From: Actinomycetales bacterium
GTDB taxonomy: Bacteria > Actinomycetota > Actinomycetes > Actinomycetales > Kineosporiaceae
Reading direction: 5' to 3'
Assembly (NCBI GenBank): GCA_012719445.1
Contig: JAAYAH010000174.1
Coordinates: 1-46,012, forward strand
Length of the DNA: 46,012 nt
In this document: piece by piece, positions 1-7,854 of the stretch
Layout: each line of letters begins with the position of its first letter
Position numbering within the stretch: the first letter of the stretch is position 1
Made by a program: the position numbers and the translations under genes
Notes under the pieces: generated by a model
Told to the model about the DNA's origin: nothing
Databases searched by the model: none
What the model saw: the letters and a program-made list of their open reading frames with translations, nothing else

Positions 1-169
1 CCGCGCTCGCGGCGAAGCCGTGCAGGAAGGGCTTCTGGTTGGGCTCGATCCAGTACTCCCAGTCATCGGGAACGGGCTCCCACGACGGGTCAGGCCGCCA
101 GTCCGGTGGTGGGCTCCAACCCGTGGGCGGCGGCGGCCACTGCGGTGGTGGGTTGAAGACACGACCCAC
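1..169 (-). CDS. Pro/Trp-rich protein, N-terminal part only
   Basis: The gene runs off the left edge and only its first 56 codons are present. It starts at a GTG with a strong ribosome binding site (GGAGGT, 175-180, 5 nt upstream). The residues are dominated by Pro and Trp repeats such as [10 protein letters not shown] and [13 protein letters not shown], then [11 protein letters not shown]. Such P/W-rich N-termini commonly precede membrane segments in actinobacterial proteins of unknown function; that is family knowledge, and no helix is visible here. It is divergent from the AAA+ operon that begins at 398. Function unknown. Confidence 0.7.
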   Translation of the reverse strand, partial: MGRVFNPPPQWPPPPTGWSPPPDWRPDPSWEPVPDDWEYWIEPNQKPFLHGFAASA

Positions 170-397
170 GACGTACCTCCTGACGAACGAGTCCGGGTGA
201 GCGTGTGACGTTCCGGGGCCTGCGACACCGCGGTGCCCGCCACACGGCCGCCGTACGGTACCGGAGGATCACGCCGACCCGTGCCGGTTCTCCCGATCCC
301 AGAGCGCCGACCAGGGACGCCCGTCCGCGCCGGCTCTCCCGATCTCGGCCCCGATCCGGCCCTAGACTCCGCAGCGACGAGCGATCGGGGGTTCGCG

Positions 398-1966
398 GTG
401 ACCGACGTGTTCCGGGAGACTCTCGGCAACCTGCTCAAGGCCCGCTTCCCGCTGCTGTGCGTCGAGTCCTTCGAGGAACACCGCGTCCTCGCCGAGATCG
501 CCGCTGTGGCGACGGACCCCGTCCGGGTCAGGACCTCGCGGAACCTGGTGACCTGGTCGCTGACGGAGGGACTGGTCCGCCCGGACGGGACGCGGCTCGA
601 GGAGAGCAACCGGCCGGAGCACGCGCTGCGCCAGGCGCTGCACACGGAAGAGGCCACGGTCTTCGTCTTCCGCGACCTCCACCCGTTCCTCGGGGACGGC
701 CAGCGACCGGGAGACCCCGCGGTGGTCCGCCTGCTCCGGGACGTCTGCGCGGCGTTCAAGTCCGGCCCGGTCGCCCGGTCGCTCGTGCTCGTCTCCCCGA
801 CGCTGCAACTTCCCGTCGAACTGGAGAAGGACGTCGCCGTCGTGGACTTCCCGTTGCCACGCGTCGGGGAGATCCGGGCGCTCCTGGACGACATGATCCG
901 CTCGAACATCGGGTCGGGACGGCTCACCGTCACCCTGGACGACGCGGGTCGGGACCGGCTGGCCACCACGGCACGAGGGCTCACCCTGCAGGAGGCCGAG
1001 AACGCCTTCGCCAGGGCCATGGTCACCGGGGTCACCCTCAGCGAGGCGGACGTCGACGCGGTGCTGGAGGAGAAGCGCCGGGCCGTGCGGACCGCCGGGT
1101 TGCTGGAGTGCGTCCGCGTCGACATCGGGCTCGACGACGTCGGCGGCCTGGAGAACCTCAAGCAGTGGCTGGTCAAGCGCCAGGACTCCTGGCTCGCCGA
1201 GGCCGCCAGGTACGGTCTCCCCAACCCCCGGGGCATCCTCATCACCGGCGTGCCCGGGTGCGGCAAGTCGTTGACCGCCAAGGCGACGTCGGCGGCATGG
1301 GGCCTTCCCCTGCTGCAACTGGAGATGGGCAGGGTGTTCGCCGGCCTGGTGGGGTCCAGCGAGCAGAACATGCGGCGTGCGCTGCGGACCGCCGAGGCCG
1401 TCGCCCCCTGCGTGCTGTGGCTGGACGAGGTCGAGAAGGGGTTCTCCGGAGCCGGTCCCGGCTCGGGTGACTCCGGGACGGCGTCGCGGGTGTTCGGCTC
1501 GTTCCTCACCTGGATGCAGGAGAAGGACGTCCCGGTGTTCGTCATCGCGACCGCGAACGACATCGAACGCCTTCCGGCCGAGTTCCTCCGCAAGGGCCGG
1601 TTCGACGAGGTGTTCTACGTCGACCTGCCCACGGCCGCCGAGCGCGGCCAGATCTGGTCGGTCCACCTGGACCGCAGGCTGCGGAACGCGCCCGCAGCCG
1701 GCGGGCTGGTGGTGGACGACGCCGTGACGCGACGGCTCGTCGAGGCCAGCGAGGGGTACTCGGGTGCCGAGATCGAGCACGCCGTCATCGCGGGGCTGTT
1801 CGAGGCCTACGCGGAACGTCGTCCGTTGACGGTGGAGGACATGCTCCTCGCCCTGGCCGCGACCGTCCCGCTCAGCGTCACCCAGGCCGAGCAGGTGGAA
1901 CGGATCCGCACCTGGGCGAATCTGAGAGCTGTGGCAGCGACCGCCGCCTACGACAGGTTCGCGTGA
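398..1966 (+). CDS. Ycf46-like AAA+ ATPase
   Basis: Predicted 522-aa AAA+ ATPase, first gene of a five-gene operon. The N-terminal 200 residues ([20 protein letters not shown], then a [11 protein letters not shown] segment) resemble the N-domain of the Ycf46 group of plastid and bacterial AAA proteins. Residues 284-291 are the Walker A loop [14 protein letters not shown] at 339-344 is Walker B, and the LRKGRFDE segment near residue 400 carries the expected arginine finger. The start was placed at GTG 398 because family similarity begins there; the frame is open further upstream, but that stretch is low-complexity Arg/Pro. It probably acts as a cytosolic ATP-driven remodeller for the membrane proteins encoded just downstream. 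The substrate is unknown. Confidence 0.85.
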   Translation: MTDVFRETLGNLLKARFPLLCVESFEEHRVLAEIAAVATDPVRVRTSRNLVTWSLTEGLVRPDGTRLEESNRPEHALRQALHTEEATVFVFRDLHPFLGDGQRPGDPAVVRLLRDVCAAFKSGPVARSLVLVSPTLQLPVELEKDVAVVDFPLPRVGEIRALLDDMIRSNIGSGRLTVTLDDAGRDRLATTARGLTLQEAENAFARAMVTGVTLSEADVDAVLEEKRRAVRTAGLLECVRVDIGLDDVGGLENLKQWLVKRQDSWLAEAARYGLPNPRGILITGVPGCGKSLTAKATSAAWGLPLLQLEMGRVFAGLVGSSEQNMRRALRTAEAVAPCVLWLDEVEKGFSGAGPGSGDSGTASRVFGSFLTWMQEKDVPVFVIATANDIERLPAEFLRKGRFDEVFYVDLPTAAERGQIWSVHLDRRLRNAPAAGGLVVDDAVTRRLVEASEGYSGAEIEHAVIAGLFEAYAERRPLTVEDMLLALAATVPLSVTQAEQVERIRTWANLRAVAATAAYDRFA

Positions 1967-2002
1967 GAGACCGCCGGGTCCAGCGGGACGAGGAGCGTGA
2001 GG

Positions 2003-2470
2003 ATGAGCATCTCCGTGGTACTGGTGCCGTTCGTGGTCGCCGCGGTCGCCGCCTGGGAGGTCCGCAAGGGGGGCCGGCCCCAACCGGACGAGGCCGGGCA
2101 GACGAGGACGGTCTGCGCGGTGAGGACCCGGATGCGGGACACCGGTCTGCTCGGCGCGGCGCTGAGGGAGCTGGGCGCGGTGGTGACGGAGACGGACGGG
2201 GAGCTCGTCGCCGTCTGGCAGGAGGTCCGGGCCCGGTTCGTCCGCGACGAGGACGGGATCTGGACGGCGCACTTCACCGGGACCGTCGACGAGACCCGGG
2301 CCGTCGAGGCCGTGCAGGCGATCGACGCCGCGTACGGACGCCATGTGCAGCGGGCGGTCGTCCAGCGGCTCCGGGACCGCGCCCCCGAGGCCGGGATGCT
2401 GCTGGAGTCGGAGTCGGTGGGCGAGGACTCCGCCGTCACCCTGGTCTTCGCGGTTCGAGGGGAGGGGTGA
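2003..2470 (+). CDS. DUF1257 (Ycf35-like) protein with an N-terminal membrane anchor
   Basis: About 155 aa. Residues 1-20 (MSISVVLVPFVVAAVAAWEV) form one hydrophobic helix. The rest (CAVRTRMRDTGLLGAALREL, then strands and a VQAIDAAYGRHVQRAVVQRL helix) matches the DUF1257/Ycf35 pattern as I know it. Typical members lack the anchor, so the membrane segment is notable. ATG 2003 is preferred over GTG 1997 because GAGGAG at 1990-1995 is 7 nt from the ATG and only 1 nt from the GTG. The gene follows the AAA+ gene after 36 nt and nearly touches the DUF2997 gene. Ycf46, Ycf35/DUF1257 and DUF2997 genes are also neighbours in cyanobacteria (family knowledge). Biochemical role not known. Confidence 0.75.
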   Translation: MSISVVLVPFVVAAVAAWEVRKGGRPQPDEAGQTRTVCAVRTRMRDTGLLGAALRELGAVVTETDGELVAVWQEVRARFVRDEDGIWTAHFTGTVDETRAVEAVQAIDAAYGRHVQRAVVQRLRDRAPEAGMLLESESVGEDSAVTLVFAVRGEG

Positions 2471-2472
2471 CC

Positions 2473-2742
2473 GTGTCCGATGACCAGGGCCGGGCGTCCG
2501 GCACGGAGAGCGCGCGCAGGATCGTGATCCGGGTGGCCGTCGACGGCTCGGTGACCGCCGAGACCAGCGGCATCCTCGGGGAGAGGTGCCTCGACTACCT
2601 CCCCGTCCTGGAGGACCTGCTGGAGGCGAGGACCGTCTCCAGCGTGTACACGGCGGACCGCGACCGGGTCGCGGAGACGGACCCGGTGCCACGGCAGGAG
2701 GTACTCCCCCGGGAGGTGCGCCATGAGCTGGACCAACCCTGA
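2473..2742 (+). CDS. DUF2997 family small protein
   Basis: 89 aa. The core (RIVIRVAVDGSVTAETSG, then a conserved-looking Cys in GERCLDYL and a helix ending in VSSVYTADRD) fits DUF2997, a small family of two strands, a Cys and a helix found beside Ycf46/Ycf35 genes. GTG 2473 lies 5 nt after GGAGGGG and 3 nt after the previous stop, which suggests translational coupling. An upstream in-frame GTG at 2467 is possible. The last 20 nt overlap the next gene. No catalytic motif is visible; it may be an adaptor or substrate of the AAA+ protein (inference). Confidence 0.7.
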   Translation: MSDDQGRASGTESARRIVIRVAVDGSVTAETSGILGERCLDYLPVLEDLLEARTVSSVYTADRDRVAETDPVPRQEVLPREVRHELDQP

Positions 2743-3532
2743 CCCCGTCGAGCAGGAGGCCTGGCGGCGGCTGACCAGCACCGGCTGGCGGGTCCTGCAC
2801 AGCCTCTGGCTGCTCGTACCGATCTTCAGCTGCGGGCTGTTGACCTGGGCCGGCTTCGTCTACATCGGGGTGCGGACCCGCCGCGCCACCTGGTGGGTGC
2901 CGGGGATCCTCTACGGCGCCGCCATGGTCACCGTCTTCGTCCTCCTGGAGGTGGGTGACGACGCGAGGGCGGAGGAGTTCACGGCGCTGGAGGACGCCGG
3001 GATGACCGTCTGGGTCAGCCTCTGGCTCGCCGGCATCGTGCACGGCCTCATCGCCAACCACCGGTGGCTCAACTGGCAGGCGCGGTACCCCTGGAACGTC
3101 TACGGCACGGCGGTTCCCCCGCCGCTGCCTCCCGGGGCGCGGCCAGGACCGCTGCCCGGCGTCGGGTACGCCGTGCCCGGCCAGCCGACGGCGCCGCAGC
3201 CGGACCGGCAGCCGGCCGGCACCTGGACGCCGAGCACCGGCCCGAGCACCGGCCCGAGCAGCGGCGAAGACGTGCTGAGCGCCGAGGTGCAGGTCGACGT
3301 GAACACCGCGGACGCCACGGAGCTGGCGGTCCTGCCCGGGTTCGACGGTCACCGGATCGACCGGGTGCTGTCCACCAGGACGTCACGGGGCGGTTTCGCC
3401 AGCGTCGAGGAGTTCGGCCGGGCGGCGGAGCTCCCGCCGCACGAGTTCCTCCGGCTGCGCCCCCACCTCAGCTGCTCACCAGGGCGGGGTGCCGCGCCGC
3501 CGTCCGGCTCGGGTCGCGTCCTGGACATCTAG
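2723..3532 (+). CDS. Three-helix membrane protein with ComEA-like helix-hairpin-helix domain
   Basis: 269 aa. Hydrophobic helices lie at about residues 28-50, 58-75 and 94-111. A Pro/Gly/Thr linker (130-180) follows, then a helix-hairpin-helix unit at 190-250 (VDVNTADATELAVLPGF, then a FASVEEF segment) of the ComEA type. The loop between helices 1 and 2 is basic (RTRR) and that between 2 and 3 is acidic. The positive-inside rule therefore puts the HhH domain in the cytoplasm, unlike ComEA itself. ATG 2723 has a GGGAGGT site and overlaps the DUF2997 gene by 20 nt. In this operon it could tether a DNA- or protein-binding module near the AAA+ protein (inference). Confidence 0.75.
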   Translation: MSWTNPDPVEQEAWRRLTSTGWRVLHSLWLLVPIFSCGLLTWAGFVYIGVRTRRATWWVPGILYGAAMVTVFVLLEVGDDARAEEFTALEDAGMTVWVSLWLAGIVHGLIANHRWLNWQARYPWNVYGTAVPPPLPPGARPGPLPGVGYAVPGQPTAPQPDRQPAGTWTPSTGPSTGPSSGEDVLSAEVQVDVNTADATELAVLPGFDGHRIDRVLSTRTSRGGFASVEEFGRAAELPPHEFLRLRPHLSCSPGRGAAPPSGSGRVLDI

Positions 3533-3535
3533 CCG

Positions 3536-4291
3536 GTGTCCCCGGTGGACGCGAGCCCCGAGGGGACCTGGCCCGACCGGACCGGGCCCGACCGGACCGA
3601 CGTTGTCCGGGTCGCCCGGATCCTCGCGGAGACCCTGGCCGAGGGGCCGGGCAGGCGGACCGCGTGCTGGGTCCAGGGGTGCTCCATCCGCTGCCCGGGG
3701 TGCTTCAACCCCGGCTACCTCCCGGCCGACGGCGGGGAACTGCTGACCGTCGACGCCCTCACCGAACGGGTGCTCGCCCCGCACACCGACGGGCTCACCC
3801 TGCTCGGCGGGGAGCCGATGGACCAGGCCGGGCCGCTCGCCGTGGTCGCGGCCCGGGTACGCGCCGCCGGTCGTTCGGTGATGACGTTCACCGGGTTCAC
3901 GCTGGAGCGGCTGCACCGACTCGTCGCCGCCGGTCGGGACGACGTCGCGGCCCTCCTCGCCGCCACCGACGTGCTCGTGGACGGCCCCTACCTGGCCGAC
4001 CGACCGGACCGGCGGCGTCCCTGGATCGGCTCGACCAACCAGCGGTTCCACGTGCTCGGGCCTCGGCTCGGTGACCTGTCGGGACTCCTGGCGACGCCCG
4101 AACGGGTGGAGGTCAGGGTGAGCACCCGAGGGGAGGTCAGCGTCAACGGGTGGGCGGACGTCTCCGCCCTGGAGCTCCTGCTGGACCAGACCCTCCCGAT
4201 GCCGGACCAGGACCCCTCGGACCAGGACCCCTCGGGCCAGGACCCGCCGACCCCTCACCCGGAGACGAGCTGGAAGCCGCTCGCCCGGTAG
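3536..4291 (+). CDS. Small radical-SAM activase-like [4Fe-4S] protein
   Basis: 251 aa. The CX3CX2C cluster motif (CSIRCPGC, C49/C53/C56) is followed by a GGEPM motif near residue 93. This is the arrangement of short radical-SAM proteins related to NrdG/pyruvate formate-lyase activases (4Fe-4S single cluster family). Such enzymes reductively cleave S-adenosylmethionine, often to make a glycyl radical on a partner protein, but no glycyl-radical enzyme is in this window. GTG 3536 begins 3 nt after the previous stop. The C-terminus has a DQDPS-type repeat, probably non-essential. The last 37 nt overlap the convergent GGDEF-EAL gene. The radical-SAM call is firm; the substrate is unknown. Confidence 0.8.
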   Translation: MSPVDASPEGTWPDRTGPDRTDVVRVARILAETLAEGPGRRTACWVQGCSIRCPGCFNPGYLPADGGELLTVDALTERVLAPHTDGLTLLGGEPMDQAGPLAVVAARVRAAGRSVMTFTGFTLERLHRLVAAGRDDVAALLAATDVLVDGPYLADRPDRRRPWIGSTNQRFHVLGPRLGDLSGLLATPERVEVRVSTRGEVSVNGWADVSALELLLDQTLPMPDQDPSDQDPSGQDPPTPHPETSWKPLAR

Positions 4292-6474
4292 CCGATCAGT
4301 TCGGCGGCCGGCGCGGGAGCTGCGAAGAGGTACCCCTGCCCCCACCGGCAGCCCAGCTCGCGCAGCGTGCTGAGCTGGTCCTCCCGCTCGATCCCCTCGG
4401 CGATGACGGTGAGCCCGAACTCCTCGCCGAGCGTGAGGATCCCCTTGGTGAGGGCGTTGTACTCGTTGCCGGTGCCGAGACCCGCCACGAAGCTCCGGTC
4501 GATCTTGACGAGGTCGATGGGCAGGCGGCCGAGGTAGGCCAGGGAGGAGTACCCGGTCCCGAAGTCGTCGATGGCCAGGTGGACGCCCATCCGGCGGAGC
4601 TCCGTCAGCTCGGTCAGCCCGTCGTGGGTGTCGTCGATGAGCATGCTCTCGGTGAGCTCCAGCACCAGCCGGTCCGGAGCGAGCCCGACGTTCTCGAGCA
4701 CCTCGGCGACCTTCGCGGCGAGCCCGGTCCGCAACTGGCGGACCGAGAGGTTCACCGCGATGTTCACCGAGGTTCCCTCGGCGTCCCAGGCGACGGCCTG
4801 ACGGACCGCCTCGCCGAGCACCCATCCCCCCAGGTCCGCGATGAGCCCGCTCTCCTCGGCGACCGGGATGAACTCCGCGGGCGGGAGCAGGCCGCGGGTC
4901 GGGTGGTTCCAGCGGACGAGGGCCTCGGCGCTGCCCATGGTGCCGGTGTCGAGGTCGACGACCGGCTGGTAGTGCAGCACCAGATCGCCGCGGGTGATCG
5001 CCTCGCCGAGTTCCAGCCGGAGGTCGTGTCTGGTGGCTCCGGACCGCATCCCCGGCTCGAAGGACACGACACAACCCCCGCCACGTGCCTTGGCCGCGCG
5101 CATGGCCAGGTCGGCGTCCCGGAGCAGATCGCTCCTGGTCGTCCCGGAGGTGCCCACGGTCACGCCGATGCTCGCGCTCACGCTGACCGTCCTCCCGCCG
5201 ACCAGGACCGGTCGGGACACCTCCTCCAGGATGCGCTCGGCGATCCGGACGCTCCGGTCGGGCCCGTCGATGCTTTCCAGCAGGAGCACGAACTCGTCAC
5301 CGCCGAGCCGCGCCAGGGTGTCCCCGACCCGCACCAGGCGGGTGAGCCTCTCGGCGATCTCCACGAGCAGGGTGTCCCCGTCGTCGGGGCCGAGGCTGTC
5401 GTTGACCGCCTTGAACCCGTCCAGGTCGACCAGCAGGACGCCGATCCGGGCATCCCCGGCGGGAGCGCCCTCCATCAGCCGGGCCAGCGCCTGGTGCATC
5501 CGGTCCCGCAGCAGGGCCCGGTTGGGCAGCCCGGTCAGGTCGTCGTGGAAGGCCCGGTGACTGAGCTGAGCCTGCAGCGACAGGTGCTCGGTGATCTCCC
5601 GGGTGTGCAGGACCAGCGCCCTGACGTCCGGGTCGTCGAGTCGGTCGCTGATCATCGTCTCCATGTACCGGCGGCCCCGGCCCGTGTCCCGCAGTTGCCA
5701 GACGACCGGCTCCCGGGCGTGCTCGTCCACCGCGCGGGCGGCGACCAGGGCGGAGAGCAGGCGGTGCCCGTCCTCGGGGTGGGCGAGGTCGCTGACCCGC
5801 CTGCCGACGACGCCGTCGGTGGTCAGGCCGAAGACGGTCGTCGCCGCCGCGCTCTGGTAGCGGACCAGCCCGGTCGAGTCGCAGAGAGTGATCACGTCCG
5901 AGGAGCCGGCCACCAGGGCCCGCATGTGCCGCTCCCTTGCCGCGAGGCCCTCGACCAGCCGGGCCTCCCGCTCCCGGGACCGGATGAGCAGCAGCCCGAT
6001 CACGATCATCGTCATGGTCATGGTGCCGATGTTCGCCATCACGTGCGAGGGCGGCACCAGCGCCACCTGGATGATCACGATCGCGACGACGACTTCGCCC
6101 AGGACGACGAGAGCGGGCACGACGCGGAGCTCGTAGGCGGCGTACAGCACCGGCAGGCACAGGAAGATCTGCCCGGACACCGAGGCGTCCTTGGTCAGCA
6201 GGTCGAGAGCCACGATGATCGTCACGGTGAGGGTCGGGACGAGAGTCCAGAACAGCGAGGGCATCCGGTGCGGCACGCGCAGGACCATCGCGCCCAGGAC
6301 GGCGAGAGGTCCCACCATGAGCAGAGTGATCAGTTGCCCGACCGGTCCGCCGGCGTAGGCCGGGACCGCCACGCCGAGCACCATCATGATCAATGCCGAG
6401 CCGAGGAGGAACACCCCACTGGTCCGAGCGGCCGCGCCCCGATCGCGCGGCTCCAGCAGTCTCGTGAACCTCAC
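4255..6474 (-). CDS. Membrane PAS-GGDEF-EAL cyclic-di-GMP protein
   Basis: 739 aa from GTG 6474. Residues about 15-175 hold several hydrophobic helices, then a PAS-like sensor (about 185-300). The GGDEF domain has an intact GGDEF at 391-395, with an RVGD inhibitory-site motif five residues upstream. The EAL domain has its EAL signature near 517, followed by NLSVRQL, LELTES, DDFGTGYSS and AEGIE. All key residues look intact, so it could both make and hydrolyse cyclic-di-GMP. The frame is open upstream of 6474 but codes Arg/Pro-rich sequence, so the start at VRFTRLLEP is preferred. It is convergent with, and overlaps, the radical-SAM gene. Confidence 0.9.
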   Translation of the reverse strand: MRFTRLLEPRDRGAAARTSGVFLLGSALIMMVLGVAVPAYAGGPVGQLITLLMVGPLAVLGAMVLRVPHRMPSLFWTLVPTLTVTIIVALDLLTKDASVSGQIFLCLPVLYAAYELRVVPALVVLGEVVVAIVIIQVALVPPSHVMANIGTMTMTMIVIGLLLIRSREREARLVEGLAARERHMRALVAGSSDVITLCDSTGLVRYQSAAATTVFGLTTDGVVGRRVSDLAHPEDGHRLLSALVAARAVDEHAREPVVWQLRDTGRGRRYMETMISDRLDDPDVRALVLHTREITEHLSLQAQLSHRAFHDDLTGLPNRALLRDRMHQALARLMEGAPAGDARIGVLLVDLDGFKAVNDSLGPDDGDTLLVEIAERLTRLVRVGDTLARLGGDEFVLLLESIDGPDRSVRIAERILEEVSRPVLVGGRTVSVSASIGVTVGTSGTTRSDLLRDADLAMRAAKARGGGCVVSFEPGMRSGATRHDLRLELGEAITRGDLVLHYQPVVDLDTGTMGSAEALVRWNHPTRGLLPPAEFIPVAEESGLIADLGGWVLGEAVRQAVAWDAEGTSVNIAVNLSVRQLRTGLAAKVAEVLENVGLAPDRLVLELTESMLIDDTHDGLTELTELRRMGVHLAIDDFGTGYSSLAYLGRLPIDLVKIDRSFVAGLGTGNEYNALTKGILTLGEEFGLTVIAEGIEREDQLSTLRELGCRWGQGYLFAAPAPAAELIGYRASGFQLVSG

Positions 6475-6646
6475 CGGAACGGTATCGACAGATCCCCGGG
6501 CGGTCTGTACCGACGACGGATCCGCGGGAGAACACCGGCAGAGCACGCGCCGTCGGGCGAAACGGACGAACGGGGGCCCGTCACCGGATCGGGCGCGTGG
6601 GCGGAGATGATGGGACCGGCCCGACGACATCCACCGGAGGGACACC

Positions 6647-6868
6647 ATGAGCGGCGAGCAGCCGGCCGGGGGCGAGATCCCCTGGATCGCGGCCGGGGGC
6701 GGGGACTCCCCGGATGCCCAGCAGGTCGAGATGCGGCGGAACGGCGACGTCATCGAGGTACGGGACAGTCTCGACCCCGGGGGTCCGGTGCTGCGGTTCA
6801 CCCCGGCCGAGTGGGACGCCTGGCTGGACGGCGTGCGGAAGGGCGAGTTCGACCACCTCTGCGACTGA
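6647..6868 (+). CDS. DUF397-like small protein
   Basis: 73 aa. The segment EVRDSLDPGGPVLRFTPAEW and the C-terminal GVRKGEFDHL match the second half of DUF397 proteins, which are common in actinomycetes beside a helix-turn-helix regulator. The usual N-terminal W..SS..NG.CVEV half is replaced by an unrelated sequence (MSGEQPAGGEIPW). ATG 6647 has a GGAGGG site 5 nt upstream. No helix-turn-helix partner is adjacent. Function unknown. Confidence 0.75.
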   Translation: MSGEQPAGGEIPWIAAGGGDSPDAQQVEMRRNGDVIEVRDSLDPGGPVLRFTPAEWDAWLDGVRKGEFDHLCD

Positions 6869-6983
6869 TTCCCCCTCGGGGATCGGATGTCACGAGGCTG
6901 TGCGGCCGGGGCTTCTGACGGTCGTGGGGGACGCCGGTCGGGCAGGTCACCGCGCCGAACGGGTCACCGATCCGGACACCGGC

Positions 6984-7205
6984 CTACGAGCGCCCCTCGG
7001 CTGCCTTGCGTCTCCTCCTGGCCTCACGCACCCGGAAGAGCCAGCCCTGGGTGGCGATGGCCCCCGCCGTCCCGCCACCGGTGATCACTCCCGCCGCCGC
7101 GGCGGCGAGCCCGTCGGCGCAGGTCGGGCACAGGGACCGTCCGGTGAGGGACACCCTGGGCGAACCGGACGTACGCCGGGAACACCCGTCGCAGGTGAAG
7201 GCCAT
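6984..7205 (-). CDS. Small zinc-ribbon protein
   Basis: 73 aa starting MAFTCDGC. Two CxxC pairs (C5/C8 and C26/C29, CPTC) form a likely zinc ribbon, followed by an Ala/Gly-rich hydrophobic stretch (about 31-55) and a basic tail. The start is not backed by a clear ribosome binding site. It was chosen because the upstream open frame is Arg-rich and unlike protein. Function unknown; it could be a membrane-associated zinc ribbon. Confidence 0.55.
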   Translation of the reverse strand: MAFTCDGCSRRTSGSPRVSLTGRSLCPTCADGLAAAAAGVITGGGTAGAIATQGWLFRVREARRRRKAAEGRS

Positions 7206-7379
7206 ACCGGCACCGTAGCCCCGCGCGGAGCACCCGTACCAGCTCCGCGTCGACCTCTCCCTCCCACCGCACGTGGTCCGTCGTCGCCGGCCGGGGGTTG
7301 CCGCCCGTCGGGGGATGGTGCTCACCACCCACCCCCCGACGGGGATCCGCGCCGGAACCCGGTGTGATCGGGAGCCCGG

Positions 7380-7676
7380 TCAGCGGTTCAGCGACTTTGC
7401 GAGCTGCTCGTCGGTGTCGGAGAGGGCCTGCGCCGCCTGCTCGAGGTACTGGGCCATGCCGTCCAGCCCTTCGACGGTCTTGCGCATCCCGTCGTTGAAC
7501 TCGGTGTACGAGGTGTCGAACGCCTTGGACGAGCTGTCGGTGACGTACCCGCCGTTGACCAGGCTGTCCACGAGGGCCTTCAGTTCGCCGAGCCGGCCCT
7601 CGATGTCACCCTGGCCGTTCCGAAGGTTCTTCGCCGCGTCGCGCATGTCGTCGTAGGTGACGTTCAGGTTGGCCAT
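7380..7676 (-). CDS. WXG100 family protein without the Trp of WXG
   Basis: 98 aa, the usual WXG100 length, with two amphipathic helices separated by a turn. In place of W-x-G the turn reads LVNGGYVTDSS. The second helix (KAFDTSYTEFNDGM onward) fits ESX/type VII substrates. ATG 7676 has GGAGGT 6 nt upstream. WXG100 proteins are normally helical dimers exported by ESX machinery, but no EccC, EccB or partner WXG100 gene is in this window. It lies 178 nt downstream of the LysM-BTAD gene on the same strand and may be co-transcribed with it (inference). Confidence 0.8.
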   Translation of the reverse strand: MANLNVTYDDMRDAAKNLRNGQGDIEGRLGELKALVDSLVNGGYVTDSSSKAFDTSYTEFNDGMRKTVEGLDGMAQYLEQAAQALSDTDEQLAKSLNR

Positions 7677-7854
7677 CGATGTACCTCCAGGTGTCGGTCC
7701 CCCCGGTATCCGGGGCATCCCCTCCCGATGACCGGGGCGGTCACCGGGTCGTACTGAGCTGCCGGGTCGTGCCCCGAACTCCGGCAACGGTCGGTGTGCG
7801 GGCCGGTCGGCGTGGCCACCGTCCTGACGCGACGGGTCGAGCGCCGGGACCCGG

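Noticed and set aside
20-208. Small plus-strand frame at the left edge
   Set aside because: It is antisense to the P/W-rich protein, which has a proper ribosome binding site and better composition.
362-3352. Very long open frame on the minus strand opposite the AAA+ operon
   Set aside because: Its residues are dominated by Arg, Gly, Pro, Asp and His without any domain, and it lies antisense to clear genes. This is a side effect of high GC at third codon positions.
3536-4291. Reading this gene as NrdG of an anaerobic ribonucleotide reductase
   Set aside because: No nrdD is adjacent and the operon partners differ, so a general activase-like call is safer.
4150-6918. Long plus-strand frame opposite the first GGDEF-EAL gene
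   Set aside because: It is antisense to an intact multi-domain protein and has only low-complexity His/Asp/Arg sequence.
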